12,567 nt of DNA, from positions 1 through 12,567 of the forward strand of contig JAAZHP010000021.1 of the NCBI GenBank assembly GCA_012510625.1. The letters are read 5' to 3'. The position numbers and the translations under genes are program-made. Shown here one piece after another: positions 1-6,727 of the stretch; position 1 is the first letter of the stretch; every line of letters starts with the position of its first letter. The stretch is from Bacillota bacterium. Lineage in GTDB: Bacteria > Bacillota > Dethiobacteria > DTU022. A model generated the notes under the pieces. The model was given only the letters and a program-made list of their open reading frames with translations. It was not told the DNA's origin and searched no databases.

Positions 1-26
1 AGGAAGATAGGCGGAAACGTTCCTGT

Positions 27-56
27 GCATAGAGCAAAAATTTATTGGTTATGCTA
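27..56 (+). promoter_or_regulatory. Putative forespore promoter (sigma-F / sigma-G) for the holin-like gene and gpr
   Basis: A -35 element GCATA at 27-31 fits both forespore sigma factors (GHATR for sigma-G, GYWTA for sigma-F). Eighteen bases later TATGCTA at 50-56 matches the sigma-G -10 consensus CATNNTA in all but the first base. The overlapping GGTTATGCTA at 47-56, fifteen bases after the -35, matches the sigma-F pattern GGNNANANTW except at one A. The next genes are a small membrane protein and gpr, and gpr is known in Bacillus subtilis to be transcribed by both sigma-F and sigma-G. The match is by eye against remembered consensus sequences. The start would fall about 55 bases before the first ATG. 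Confidence 0.55.
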
Positions 57-118
57 AGTTAGCGGCCGGCGGCCATACCGGCAGCATGCAAGAATCTATT
101 TTAAAAGGAGGCTCTCCA

Positions 119-445
119 ATGCTCGGTCTGATCGTTCGCTTGATTGTCTCTGCGGTGGTTCTGATGCTGGTAAGCTGGCTCCTGCCGGGGTTTGCCACGC
201 TTACCTTCGTGCATGCCCTGATTGCGGCGGTGGTGATTGCCCTGCTAGGTTTTATCGTGGAAAGCCTGTTTGGACGCAAGATTTCACCACAGAACCGCGG
301 CCTGGTCGGCTTCATCACTGCCACGATAGTTATCTATGTGGCACAGTTTCTCGTTCCGGGCATGACCGTCTCTCTTCTCGGAGCGGCGCTTGCCGCGGTG
401 ATCATCGGCATAGTCGATCTTTTTGTCCCCACCGAACTGCGCTAG
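119..445 (+). CDS. Small four-helix membrane protein, phage-holin-IV/YvlD-like family
   Basis: A 108-residue protein made almost entirely of four hydrophobic helices (about residues 4-22, 29-50, 61-79 and 83-103). A short positively charged loop (GRKISPQNR, 52-60) separates helices 2 and 3. This layout matches the 'phage holin family / mycobacterial four-TM holin' group that includes B. subtilis YvlD. Its members are mostly chromosomal membrane proteins of unknown function, not phage lysis proteins. The start chosen is ATG 119, because AAAAGGAGG lies 7-8 bases before it; an in-frame ATG at 86 has no such site. The gene sits 18 bases before gpr and behind a forespore-type promoter, so the two are probably co-transcribed during sporulation. 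That suggests a forespore membrane role, but this is inferred only from position. Confidence 0.85.
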   Translation: MLGLIVRLIVSAVVLMLVSWLLPGFATLTFVHALIAAVVIALLGFIVESLFGRKISPQNRGLVGFITATIVIYVAQFLVPGMTVSLLGAALAAVIIGIVDLFVPTELR

Positions 446-463
446 CCGGAAAGGAGCACAGTA

Positions 464-1483
464 ATGTCCTTGCAAAGGGAGGATAAAGCGGGCTTCGTGC
501 CGCTTTATAATGTCAGAACTGACCTGGCCCTGGAAGCGCATGAGCTGGTCCAAAGCCAGACTGCAGAAGAAATTCCCGGTGTGATCTCGGAAAATCTTCA
601 TGAAGATGGCATTGCCATCAACCGGATCCAGGTTGAAACAGATCGGGCGGCACAGCAACTGGGTAAAAACAGGGGCAGCTATCTTACCCTTGAAGTACCG
701 GGGCTGCGCCGCAAAGATACCGGCCTTCAGGACCGCGTCACCGAAATATTGGCCCGTGAACTGTTAAACTTTCTCGATCTTCCCTCCGATTTAAACCAGG
801 CCGTTCTGGTAGTGGGGCTGGGGAACTGGAACGTTACCCCCGATTCTTTAGGTCCCAAGGTAATCGAAGACCTTCTGGTGACGCGGCACGCCATGACAGG
901 GGGCCAGAATATCCTCGGAGAAGGCTTCAGGGCGGTTTGCGCAATTTCACCGGGCGTTCTCGGGACTACCGGGATTGAAACGGGAGAGATCATCTCCGCC
1001 CTGGTTAACCGGGTCAAACCCGTTCTTGTCATCGTCATTGACGCCCTCGCCGCCCGCCGCCTGGAGCGGCTTCATACAACTATCCAGGTGGCAGACTCGG
1101 GAATAAGCCCCGGTTCTGGGGTAGGCAACAACCGCCTCGGGATCAACCGCCAGACAATTGGGGTTCCCGTTGTCGCCATCGGTGTGCCCACGGTGGTCGA
1201 TGCGTCGACGATAGCCAGTGAAGCCTTTGACGCCCTGGCGGAGCATTTTAAAAAGGACGCCCGGGGTCTTGCCTTGACCAATGCGCTTAAGGATTTTGAT
1301 TGGGACCGGCGCCGCCTGCTCATCACAGAGGTGCTCGAGCCTTACGCGGGCGGCCGCCTCATGGTTACGCCTAAAGATACGGACACCTTCATTGAAGACA
1401 TGGCTTATATCATTTCCGGGGCCCTTAACTCGGCCCTCCATCCCCGCGTGCACAGCGAAAGCAGCGAAAAATACCTCCAATAA
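464..1483 (+). CDS. gpr: Germination protease GPR (spore protease, family A25)
   Basis: GPR starts degradation of the small acid-soluble proteins that coat DNA in dormant spores, when germination begins. The 339-residue product is close in length to the Bacillus enzymes and alignable from end to end. The two aspartates reported as essential in B. megaterium GPR are kept at the same numbers: D127 in NWNVTPDSLGP and D193 in VIDALAARR. The conserved blocks TGIETGEII (169-177), GISPGSGVGN (213-222) and VPTVVDASTIASE (241-253) are present. Near the N-terminus RTD-LALE (18-24) resembles the autoprocessing site of the zymogen, so about 20 residues are probably removed to activate it. GGAG seven bases before ATG 464 sets the start. 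In Bacillus, spoIIP follows gpr; here a convergent deacetylase gene follows instead. Confidence 0.97.
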   Translation: MSLQREDKAGFVPLYNVRTDLALEAHELVQSQTAEEIPGVISENLHEDGIAINRIQVETDRAAQQLGKNRGSYLTLEVPGLRRKDTGLQDRVTEILARELLNFLDLPSDLNQAVLVVGLGNWNVTPDSLGPKVIEDLLVTRHAMTGGQNILGEGFRAVCAISPGVLGTTGIETGEIISALVNRVKPVLVIVIDALAARRLERLHTTIQVADSGISPGSGVGNNRLGINRQTIGVPVVAIGVPTVVDASTIASEAFDALAEHFKKDARGLALTNALKDFDWDRRRLLITEVLEPYAGGRLMVTPKDTDTFIEDMAYIISGALNSALHPRVHSESSEKYLQ

Positions 1484-1520
1484 GTTAGTTAATCCGGTGC
1501 CTGGCACCGGATTAACTAAC
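1484..1520. repeat. Perfect 37-bp palindrome between convergent genes
   Basis: The 18 bases at 1484-1501 are the exact reverse complement of 1503-1520, with a single T at 1502 in the centre. The core is GGTGCCTGGCACC, flanked by AT-rich arms (GTTAGTTAATCC on the left). It begins on the base after the gpr stop codon. Neither strand carries a run of T after the stem (TGTCATTTTG on the right; TTATTGGAGG reading left on the minus strand), so it is not a classical intrinsic terminator. It could still protect the 3' ends of the convergent messages. From memory, the core resembles a dispersed palindromic repeat common in anaerobic Firmicutes; copy number cannot be judged from one window. Confidence 0.85.
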
Positions 1521-1553
1521 TGTCATTTTGAAGGCGAAGCTCTAAGGGATCTC
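1521..1553 (+). repeat. Degenerate copy of a TGTCATTCTGAGCGAAG-type dispersed repeat
   Basis: TGTCATTTTGAAGGCGAAGC at 1521-1540, followed by TAAGGGATCTC, resembles the widespread intergenic repeat whose usual form is TGTCATTCTGAGCGAAGCG then AAGAATCT. A cleaner copy lies in the opposite orientation at 6431-6458. It directly abuts the 37-bp palindrome on the left and reaches to within two bases of the deacetylase stop codon. Recognition rests on memory of the repeat family and on the second copy in this window. Confidence 0.5.
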
Positions 1554-1554
1554 T

Positions 1555-2661
1555 TTAGTAAGGGATGAGGGTTCTATTTCCCAGGCGGAGACGGTCTATC
1601 TGCTCGGCCATTTCTTCGGGGACCACTACCGTGGCGGGATCGCCATCTGAGACGTAGCGCAATTCCGGATTATTGCTCAGCCGCTCCAGCCAATCGTAGA
1701 GTCCGTATCCTTCCACCCCAGTTTCGCTGGCCCTCACGCGGGGCAGCGCCGCAGGATCGTATTTAACGGTAAAGGGGGAGGGAGCGGGTTCTGCGCCGAC
1801 GAGGAGGATCCCCTCGTTGTGGTAGGCGGTTCCTTCATAGCTTCCTTCAATAACATAACTCATATCTTTGGGATATTCTCCCTTGGGCAGGGCCAGGCTG
1901 CGCACGGTGTAGCCCGGCAGGTATTCCTTCGTTCGCTTCACGTGCAGCGCCAGTTCACGGCGGGCATCTTCGGGGGAGAGCCGGCTCAGAATGCCGTGCG
2001 TGTAGCAGTGGTTGCCGATCTCAAAACCTTTTTCCACCAGGTATTCAAGTTTATGCTGGATATTCTCTTGCTGCCTGAAGGGGTTGTCGTAATAGATGTA
2101 AAAGGTCGCCGCCAGTCCGAAATCGGGGTGTGCGGCATAAAATTCTTCGAGGATGCCAACGGCACAGTCGGGGTCGATCACCTGGCGGCCGTCTTTTTCT
2201 ATGTAACGAAATTGCCCGGCATTGCCGTCATCGAAAGTAAGCACCACCGGAGAGCAGCCCGCGGGAACATCGATATGGCCGTCGAGCAGATCGCTCATCG
2301 AGATAAGGCGGTACCCGGCCTCGTAGAGCGTTTCCAGATCTTTGCGAAAATTATCGGGAGTCCTGCACCAAACATCTTCGGGCTCCCCAATTTCATGGTA
2401 CATCAGGATCATGATCCGCCCGGCCTCGTTCACGCCGAGGGCCTGGTAATCGATCTCTTCACCGGGGTCTTCAGGATTTTCCTGCTCTCCATTTCCCGGT
2501 TCCTCATCTTCTCCGCCGGGAGGTACTGCGGTATTACCTTCCGTATTACCTTCCGAATTGCTGCAGGAAACCAGCAGTGTTGCCGCGAGAAGCAGCGCGA
2601 GAGCCAGGAGCGCTGCCTGGAACCTGTTTTTTTGCCACCGGGACTGACTACGATAGTACAT
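1555..2661 (-). CDS. Lipoprotein polysaccharide deacetylase (CE4 / NodB-like)
   Basis: A predicted zinc-dependent carbohydrate esterase of family CE4, of the kind that removes acetyl groups from peptidoglycan or other cell-wall sugars. The start chosen is ATG 2661 (368 residues), because GGGG lies seven bases upstream; a GTG at 2667 sits too close to that site. An N-terminal hydrophobic stretch ends in the lipobox LVSC, giving lipid-anchored C33. An acidic, low-complexity linker (about 37-72) precedes the catalytic domain. Visible motifs are MYHEIG (87-92), the metal and base aspartates in TFDDG (D144, D145) and the H-x3-H pair (H218, H222) in NHCYTH. LALPKGEYP (256-264) is the likely third motif, without the usual RxPY form. 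The gene is convergent with gpr. It probably acts outside the membrane; a link to the spore cortex is plausible but not shown. Confidence 0.88.
   Translation of the reverse strand: MYYRSQSRWQKNRFQAALLALALLLAATLLVSCSNSEGNTEGNTAVPPGGEDEEPGNGEQENPEDPGEEIDYQALGVNEAGRIMILMYHEIGEPEDVWCRTPDNFRKDLETLYEAGYRLISMSDLLDGHIDVPAGCSPVVLTFDDGNAGQFRYIEKDGRQVIDPDCAVGILEEFYAAHPDFGLAATFYIYYDNPFRQQENIQHKLEYLVEKGFEIGNHCYTHGILSRLSPEDARRELALHVKRTKEYLPGYTVRSLALPKGEYPKDMSYVIEGSYEGTAYHNEGILLVGAEPAPSPFTVKYDPAALPRVRASETGVEGYGLYDWLERLSNNPELRYVSDGDPATVVVPEEMAEQIDRLRLGNRTLIPY
2531..2554. repeat. 12-bp tandem duplication inside the deacetylase linker
   Basis: GTATTACCTTCC occurs twice head to tail at 2531-2542 and 2543-2554. 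On the minus strand it encodes the repeated residues EGNTEGNT just after the lipid-anchored cysteine. It keeps the frame and lies in the disordered linker, so it looks like recent slippage with little functional cost. Confidence 0.85.
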
Positions 2662-2675
2662 CTGCACACCCCTTT

Positions 2676-2703
2676 AAATTATGTTAGATAGCATCAATAT
2701 CAA
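2676..2703 (-). promoter_or_regulatory. Weak candidate promoter for the deacetylase gene
   Basis: On the minus strand TTGATA (2703-2698) is followed after 16 bases by TAATTT (2681-2676), a loose sigma-A pair. The same stretch reads TGATATT then CATAATTT, which partly resembles sigma-E elements, but the spacer of 12 is too short. It is 15-40 bases upstream of ATG 2661. No better candidate was seen in the 256-base divergent spacer (2662-2917), and no convincing forward promoter for the NAD(P)HX gene was found there. Confidence 0.3.
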
Positions 2704-2917
2704 CTGCTCTTAAAAATTCAAATTTCGACAGCTTGTGAGCTCTCTCCTGCCGCTCCAAAAGATTCCAGGTTCAGGATAGAGCCGGTTAATAAGAGGAAAA
2801 TTAAAATAGGCGGAGAATTGGGAAAAAGATCTTAGATGCCGGCAGGATAAGTGGGACAGATAGGAAAGTCCCCGGTGTCCCCCTTCTTCTGTGGCGGTAA
2901 AGAGGTGAAGCCAAATA

Positions 2918-4516
2918 ATGAAGGTGCTGACAGCTGCGGCGATGCGCGAAGCGGACCGGCGCACAATCGAGGAGCTTGGTTTTTCCGAGGCGGTGTTGAT
3001 GGAGAGCGCCGGGATGAGGGTGGCGGAGGCGGTACTCTCTCTCCAGCCTCTCCCGTCGCGGATACTGGTTCTGGCGGGACCGGGGAACAACGGGGGTGAC
3101 GGGCTTGTCATCGCCCGCCTGCTGCAGCAGGCGGGGCGGAAGGTTTCCCTCTGGACCACGGTGCCCCCTGGAGAATACCGGGGCGCAGCCTTGATGAACT
3201 ATCAATTTTTAATGCATAGAGGATTTCCCATCAAGCATATACTTGACTATACGGAGCTGGGCTTGTTTCAAGCCGACCTGGGCGGAGTTGACCTGGTGGT
3301 TGATGCCCTCTTTGGCATCGGATTGGACCGGCCGGTAGAAGGGCTGCCTGCCGAAATAATCAAGGCTATTAATGGCAGCGGCGCCCCGGTGCTGGCTGTG
3401 GATCTCCCTTCCGGAGTCCAAGCCGACAGCGGGAAGGTAATGGGATGTGCCGTGAAGGCCCGCTGGACAGTCACCTTTGCCTTTCCCAAGCCGGGCCTGC
3501 TGCAGTATCCGGGCGCCGAACTTGCCGGAGAGCTTATTGTCGGGGAGATCAATATCCCATCTTTCCTGGTGTCGGAAAACCAGGCCTCGCTGACCACGGC
3601 CCAGCAGGTCCGGGATCTGCTTCCCCCCCGCCCGCCGGAGGCGCACAAGGGAAGCTTTGGCCGGGTGATGATCCTTGCCGGTTCAACGGGGATGAGCGGC
3701 GCGGCAGCCCTGGCTTCCGCGGCGGCGCTGCGCGGCGGCGCGGGGCTCGTCTATCTGGCCGCTCCCGCTTCCATTTGCCCGGCCCTGGAGGCGCAGCTGT
3801 GCGAGGTGATCACAGTCCCGCTGCCGGAGACTGCGCCCGGCCTGATCGATCTCCTGACAGTGGAGCTGCTTCTTGAAAAGGCCGGCGGATGCAGCGTCCT
3901 GGCGGCGGGGCCCGGCCTGGCCCCGGTAGAAGAGACGGCTGCTTTAGTGAAGCGGCTGCTCCGGGACTGCCCCCTGCCGCTGGTGCTCGATGCCGGCGCC
4001 CTGGGGGCGCTGGCGCTGCTGCCGGAAGAGGAGAGAGGAGAGCTGCTCCGGGATGCGCCGCAGCCCCCCCTGTTGACCCCGCACCCCGGCGAGATGGCCA
4101 GGTTGACCGGGCTAAGCCTGGGCGAGGTCCAGCAGTCCCGCCCGGAGCTTGCCCGCCGGCTGTCCCGGGAGTGGAATTCTATTATTGTGCTGAAGGGGGC
4201 CGGAACGGTCATTGCCTCACCCGGCGGTGAGATCTATTTTAATCCCACCGGCGGACCGGTCCTGGCTACGGCGGGGACGGGCGACTTGCTGACGGGGCTA
4301 ATCGCTTCGCTCATTGCCCAGGGGATGCCGCCCTTTGGCGCCGCCGTGGCGGCGGTATATATTCACGGCCTGGCCGGAGACCTGCTCCCGGAAAGGCGCG
4401 GCGCCATAGCGGGTGACATACTGGCCCGCTTTCCGGCAGCATTTCAATGCCTGGAACGCGAAATTGCGGCTCCTTCATCCTGGGGTCCCTATAACCGCAG
4501 GCTCAGGCCGCTTTAA
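2918..4516 (+). CDS. nnr: Bifunctional NAD(P)H-hydrate epimerase / ADP-dependent NAD(P)H-hydrate dehydratase
   Basis: A metabolite-repair enzyme in the cytoplasm. The N-terminal half interconverts R and S forms of hydrated NAD(P)H, and the C-terminal half uses ADP to dehydrate S-NAD(P)HX back to NAD(P)H. The 532 residues match the usual fused form. The YjeF-type epimerase domain (about 1-220) shows PGNNGGDG (55-62), VDALFGIGLDRPV (128-140) and the catalytic-region VDLPSG (161-166). The ribokinase-like dehydratase domain (about 225-510) shows HKGSFGRV (243-250), LTPHPGEM (386-393), VLKGAGT (424-430) and TAGTGD (451-456), whose aspartate is the expected catalytic residue. An AGAGGTG site lies ten bases before ATG 2918. 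The next gene starts only tens of bases downstream on the same strand and is probably co-transcribed. Confidence 0.96.
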   Translation: MKVLTAAAMREADRRTIEELGFSEAVLMESAGMRVAEAVLSLQPLPSRILVLAGPGNNGGDGLVIARLLQQAGRKVSLWTTVPPGEYRGAALMNYQFLMHRGFPIKHILDYTELGLFQADLGGVDLVVDALFGIGLDRPVEGLPAEIIKAINGSGAPVLAVDLPSGVQADSGKVMGCAVKARWTVTFAFPKPGLLQYPGAELAGELIVGEINIPSFLVSENQASLTTAQQVRDLLPPRPPEAHKGSFGRVMILAGSTGMSGAAALASAAALRGGAGLVYLAAPASICPALEAQLCEVITVPLPETAPGLIDLLTVELLLEKAGGCSVLAAGPGLAPVEETAALVKRLLRDCPLPLVLDAGALGALALLPEEERGELLRDAPQPPLLTPHPGEMARLTGLSLGEVQQSRPELARRLSREWNSIIVLKGAGTVIASPGGEIYFNPTGGPVLATAGTGDLLTGLIASLIAQGMPPFGAAVAAVYIHGLAGDLLPERRGAIAGDILARFPAAFQCLEREIAAPSSWGPYNRRLRPL

Positions 4517-4589
4517 CCGCTTTTTCAAGGGGGTAGGCAACTTGCAGGTGAAAAAGGAGAAGGCTTCCTCAGCGCCCAGGGGAGTTTTC

Positions 4590-5288
4590 ATGGTTTTCCG
4601 GCTGCCGCTGCTGATTTTGCTGATGCTGGGCCTGCTCTGCGGTCTCGGTTTCGGCGGGTGGCAGTGCCACCATGCCCTCCGCCGCGCCGTCCCGGCGGAG
4701 GAGATCCGGCAGAACATGCAGGAGAACATTGCCGCGCTGGTTAGCTACCATGCCCGCTTCAAAACAATGCCCGCTGGCGGGAAGAGCGAAATTGCCTACA
4801 GCGTTGAAATCTGGAAAGAGATCCCCCACCGCTACCGCCTGGAGATGATTACTTACGAAGCGGGGAGGCAGGTCGATGTGGAGGTGGTTGTCGGCGACCA
4901 TGACCGGGTTTATCTGTATGACCAGGAAAGAGGCGAGTTTCTGCCGGCCGGCGGCCTCGCTGAAGCGGAGATGGCCGCTTTAGCCCTCGAGGATTACTGG
5001 CGCTCCATAAGCGAGGCTCCTTGCTTCAATTATTTAAACGAGGAGAGCGGTTCGCGGCACCACTACTACCAGGTTGAAGTGATTCCCTCCGAACCGCACC
5101 GCTACCGGGTTAGCGAGCGGGTCTGGCTGGAAAAAAGCAGCCTTATACCCGTTCGGATTGAAAGCTATGATGTCTCCGGCCGGCTGACCCAGGTTACGGT
5201 TTTTGAGCTGCTGCAGTTAAATCCCGCGCTAGAAGAAAATTTGTTTCACGTCGATAGCGACGGCTATTCCGGGAGTAGCTTGCCGTAA
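4590..5288 (+). CDS. Membrane-anchored LolA/GerS-like protein
   Basis: From ATG 4590 the product has 232 residues: one N-terminal membrane helix (about 4-24) and an extracytoplasmic domain that reads like the LolA fold. Visible LolA-type features are YHARFKT near 53, the strand EIWKEIPHRYRLEM (73-86), DHDRVYLYD (103-111) and a late block SSLIPVRIESYDVSGR (183-198) with NPALEENLF (211-219). In Clostridioides difficile the related lipoprotein GerS is needed for cortex modification during germination and is encoded beside an alanine racemase. Here the partner is nnr and no racemase follows. C17 lacks a good lipobox (GLLC), so this copy looks helix-anchored. The start is uncertain: AGGGGAG lies five bases before ATG 4590, but AAGGGGG also lies eight bases before TTG 4542, which would add 16 residues. 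The germination role is inference. Confidence 0.75.
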   Translation: MVFRLPLLILLMLGLLCGLGFGGWQCHHALRRAVPAEEIRQNMQENIAALVSYHARFKTMPAGGKSEIAYSVEIWKEIPHRYRLEMITYEAGRQVDVEVVVGDHDRVYLYDQERGEFLPAGGLAEAEMAALALEDYWRSISEAPCFNYLNEESGSRHHYYQVEVIPSEPHRYRVSERVWLEKSSLIPVRIESYDVSGRLTQVTVFELLQLNPALEENLFHVDSDGYSGSSLP

Positions 5289-5290
5289 GC

Positions 5291-6268
5291 CTATTTGCCG
5301 GCGGCATGGCGGTAAACACGGCAGGTATGCTCTGCAATGAGCCGCAGATCGCAATTTTCCCGGACAAATTGACGGCCTTGCTGCTGCATTGATTCCAGCA
5401 GGGCGCGATCTTTAAGCAGGGTGGAGAGATCGAAGAATATTGAGCGGTAACATGGCGGATCGTTCCCGTCACCGGAGAGCGCCGGGAAGGAAAGCCCCGG
5501 TGGGTACTGCGAAGAATTGAACATGCCGCCATAGCTTCGCCCCATGATCAGGGCGGCGTTTCCACAGGCCATTCCCTCCAGCAGGCCCCGGAACCGTCCC
5601 ACCACTATCTGCGACCCGGAGAGCACCGGAGAGCTGTCAAGCTGCCAGCCGTAAAAATGCCCTTTGAGCAGGGGAAGAGGCTGCGGGCAGATCAGCTCCA
5701 GTTCCAGGTCGGCCAAGCCCGCGGCTTTAAGCAGGGCCGTGGCCCCTTCGCCGGTAAAGCCGCCTTTTTCTCCAATAAAGGTTACTTTGAAACCTTCCTT
5801 TGGGGCGGGCGTGTAAGTTTCCAGGTCCACCCCTTCGGGAATAAAGACCAGCTTTTGACGCAAACCGGCAGGAATACCCCTTGCTGCCGGGTACGGTGTA
5901 ATTATAAAAGAAAGTCCGGGCAGCAAAAACAGGTTGCCTGATGGACTGTTCTCCTGGTGCAGGGTCACACCGCAGGGGATCCGCAGTGAATGAAGCAGCC
6001 TCTGGGCCAATTTTACCAGGGAGAGGTCGTGCAGGTGCAGCAGGTCAAAGCGGTAATGGCGGGCCATCTTTAAAATGTTCTCCGGCCGGTTCTCGGCAAA
6101 ACAGGGAAAATATTGCTGGTAGCGGCGCAGCTGCTCCTGGTAAGCGGAAGGGCAATCGGTTACTATCACAACCGCTTTGACGCCCATCCGGCTCAATCCT
6201 GCAGCGAGGCTGAGGATATGGCTCATTACCCCGCTGTAGTGGAAGCGGCTTAACATCAGGACACGCAA
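5291..6268 (-). CDS. GT4-like glycosyltransferase (GT-B fold)
   Basis: A predicted cytoplasmic transferase that moves a sugar from a nucleotide donor, with unknown acceptor. The N-terminus (MRVLMLSRFHYSG) and the following GLSRMGV stretch fit the acceptor half of GT-B enzymes. FDLLHLHDLS (about 75-83) is the usual end of the first Rossmann domain, PEGVDLETY (about 144-152) is the domain-linking motif, and GRFRGLLEGMACGNAAL (about 224-240) is the donor-binding region with a conserved glutamate. At about 325 residues it is shorter than many GT4 enzymes, the second domain being compact. The start is taken as TTG 6268, with GGGTGA five bases upstream; a GTG at 6277 is in frame but has no ribosome site. 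It stands alone, so polymer and pathway cannot be named. Confidence 0.8.
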   Translation of the reverse strand: MRVLMLSRFHYSGVMSHILSLAAGLSRMGVKAVVIVTDCPSAYQEQLRRYQQYFPCFAENRPENILKMARHYRFDLLHLHDLSLVKLAQRLLHSLRIPCGVTLHQENSPSGNLFLLPGLSFIITPYPAARGIPAGLRQKLVFIPEGVDLETYTPAPKEGFKVTFIGEKGGFTGEGATALLKAAGLADLELELICPQPLPLLKGHFYGWQLDSSPVLSGSQIVVGRFRGLLEGMACGNAALIMGRSYGGMFNSSQYPPGLSFPALSGDGNDPPCYRSIFFDLSTLLKDRALLESMQQQGRQFVRENCDLRLIAEHTCRVYRHAAGK

Positions 6269-6390
6269 AATGATCACCCGGAATCAGCTTATGAAGCGGA
6301 GTGATAAAAGGTGAAATTTATCCCGGGGGCGAACAGGTGTACATCCTGCTCCAGGGATAGCCAATTTTTTGGAAATGTTCTGCAGCCTGT

Positions 6391-6427
6391 ATAAATCCCC
6401 CCCGGCCCCTTTTGCAAAGGGGGGAGT
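6391..6427 (+). repeat. AAATCCCCC / AAAGGGGG dispersed repeat, copy 1
   Basis: ATAAATCCCCCCCGGCCCC is followed by a short inverted repeat CCCCTTTTGCAAAGGGG. The order (AAATCCCCC, spacer, CCCCTTT, short loop, AAAGGGGG) is that of a repeat family common in bacterial spacers. A second copy occurs in reverse orientation at 11777-11810. The palindromic part could form a hairpin in RNA. Confidence 0.65.
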
Positions 6428-6430
6428 ATG

Positions 6431-6458
6431 GAGATTCTTCGCTTCGCTTAGAATGACA
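6431..6458 (-). repeat. TGTCATTCTAAGCGAAGCG-type dispersed repeat
   Basis: Read on the minus strand this is TGTCATTCTAAGCGAAGCGA followed by AGAATCTC, a near-canonical copy of a short repeat found in many bacterial genomes. The degenerate relative at 1521-1553 has the opposite orientation. It starts four bases after the preceding G-rich repeat, so the two may have moved or amplified as one composite unit. Confidence 0.7.
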
Positions 6459-6488
6459 ATAAAAGGAGGCTGCCCCGATAAAAGTATT

Positions 6489-6512
6489 GTAGGGGCGGCT
6501 CATGAGGCGCCC
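6489..6512 (+). repeat. GTAGGGGCGG dispersed repeat, left copy
   Basis: ATTGTAGGGGCGGCTCATGA then GGCGCCC forms an imperfect hairpin around CATG. The leading GTAGGGGCGG is shared, in the opposite orientation, with the copy at 6702-6727. This class of GTAGGGGCGG-plus-stem repeat is known to me from many genome spacers; it is not matched here to a named element. Confidence 0.6.
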
Positions 6513-6701
6513 AAACCCGTACGGCAAAGGAAACAGATAAAGGCTGAAAAAGAAAAATCGCTTCTCTATGCATAATCATGCCGCGTCCTAGTAGGCGCAG
6601 TGGCCTTTTGGATTTGCTAAAATTGCTACTGTCATCTTGGCGGCGAAAGCTGGCTGTGTTAACCGGCTTGATTCGGGCCGGCATGCCTGTCACTATACAA
6701 A

Positions 6702-6727
6702 GGGCGGGCGTGGAAGCCCGCCCCTAC
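6702..6727 (-). repeat. GTAGGGGCGG dispersed repeat, right copy
   Basis: On the minus strand it reads GTAGGGGCGGGCTTCCACGC then CCGCCC. The plus strand shows GGGCGGGC (6702-6709) and GCCCGCCC (6716-6723) as perfect 8-bp arms around a six-base loop. It lies about 40 bases beyond the stop codon of the CAP-protein gene on the minus strand and could act as a 3' end structure for that message, although no T-run follows. Confidence 0.65.

Noticed and set aside
119..445. Possible prophage remnant, because of the 'phage holin' family name
   Set aside because: Four-helix chromosomal family next to gpr; no endolysin, terminase, tail or integrase genes in the window.
1819..2691. 290-codon plus-strand open frame opposite the deacetylase
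   Set aside because: It lies wholly antisense to a gene with a lipobox and CE4 motifs, has no ribosome site and no recognisable motif; it is a by-product of GC-rich codon use.
4413..4589. Upstream ATG 4413 as the start of the GerS-like gene
   Set aside because: It would overlap nnr by about 100 bases and place a long unrelated segment before the membrane helix; TTG 4542 and ATG 4590 have proper ribosome sites.
6318..6527. Short minus-strand frame giving CHSKRSEESPYSPLCKRG
   Set aside because: The peptide is produced by reading through two dispersed repeats; it is not a gene.
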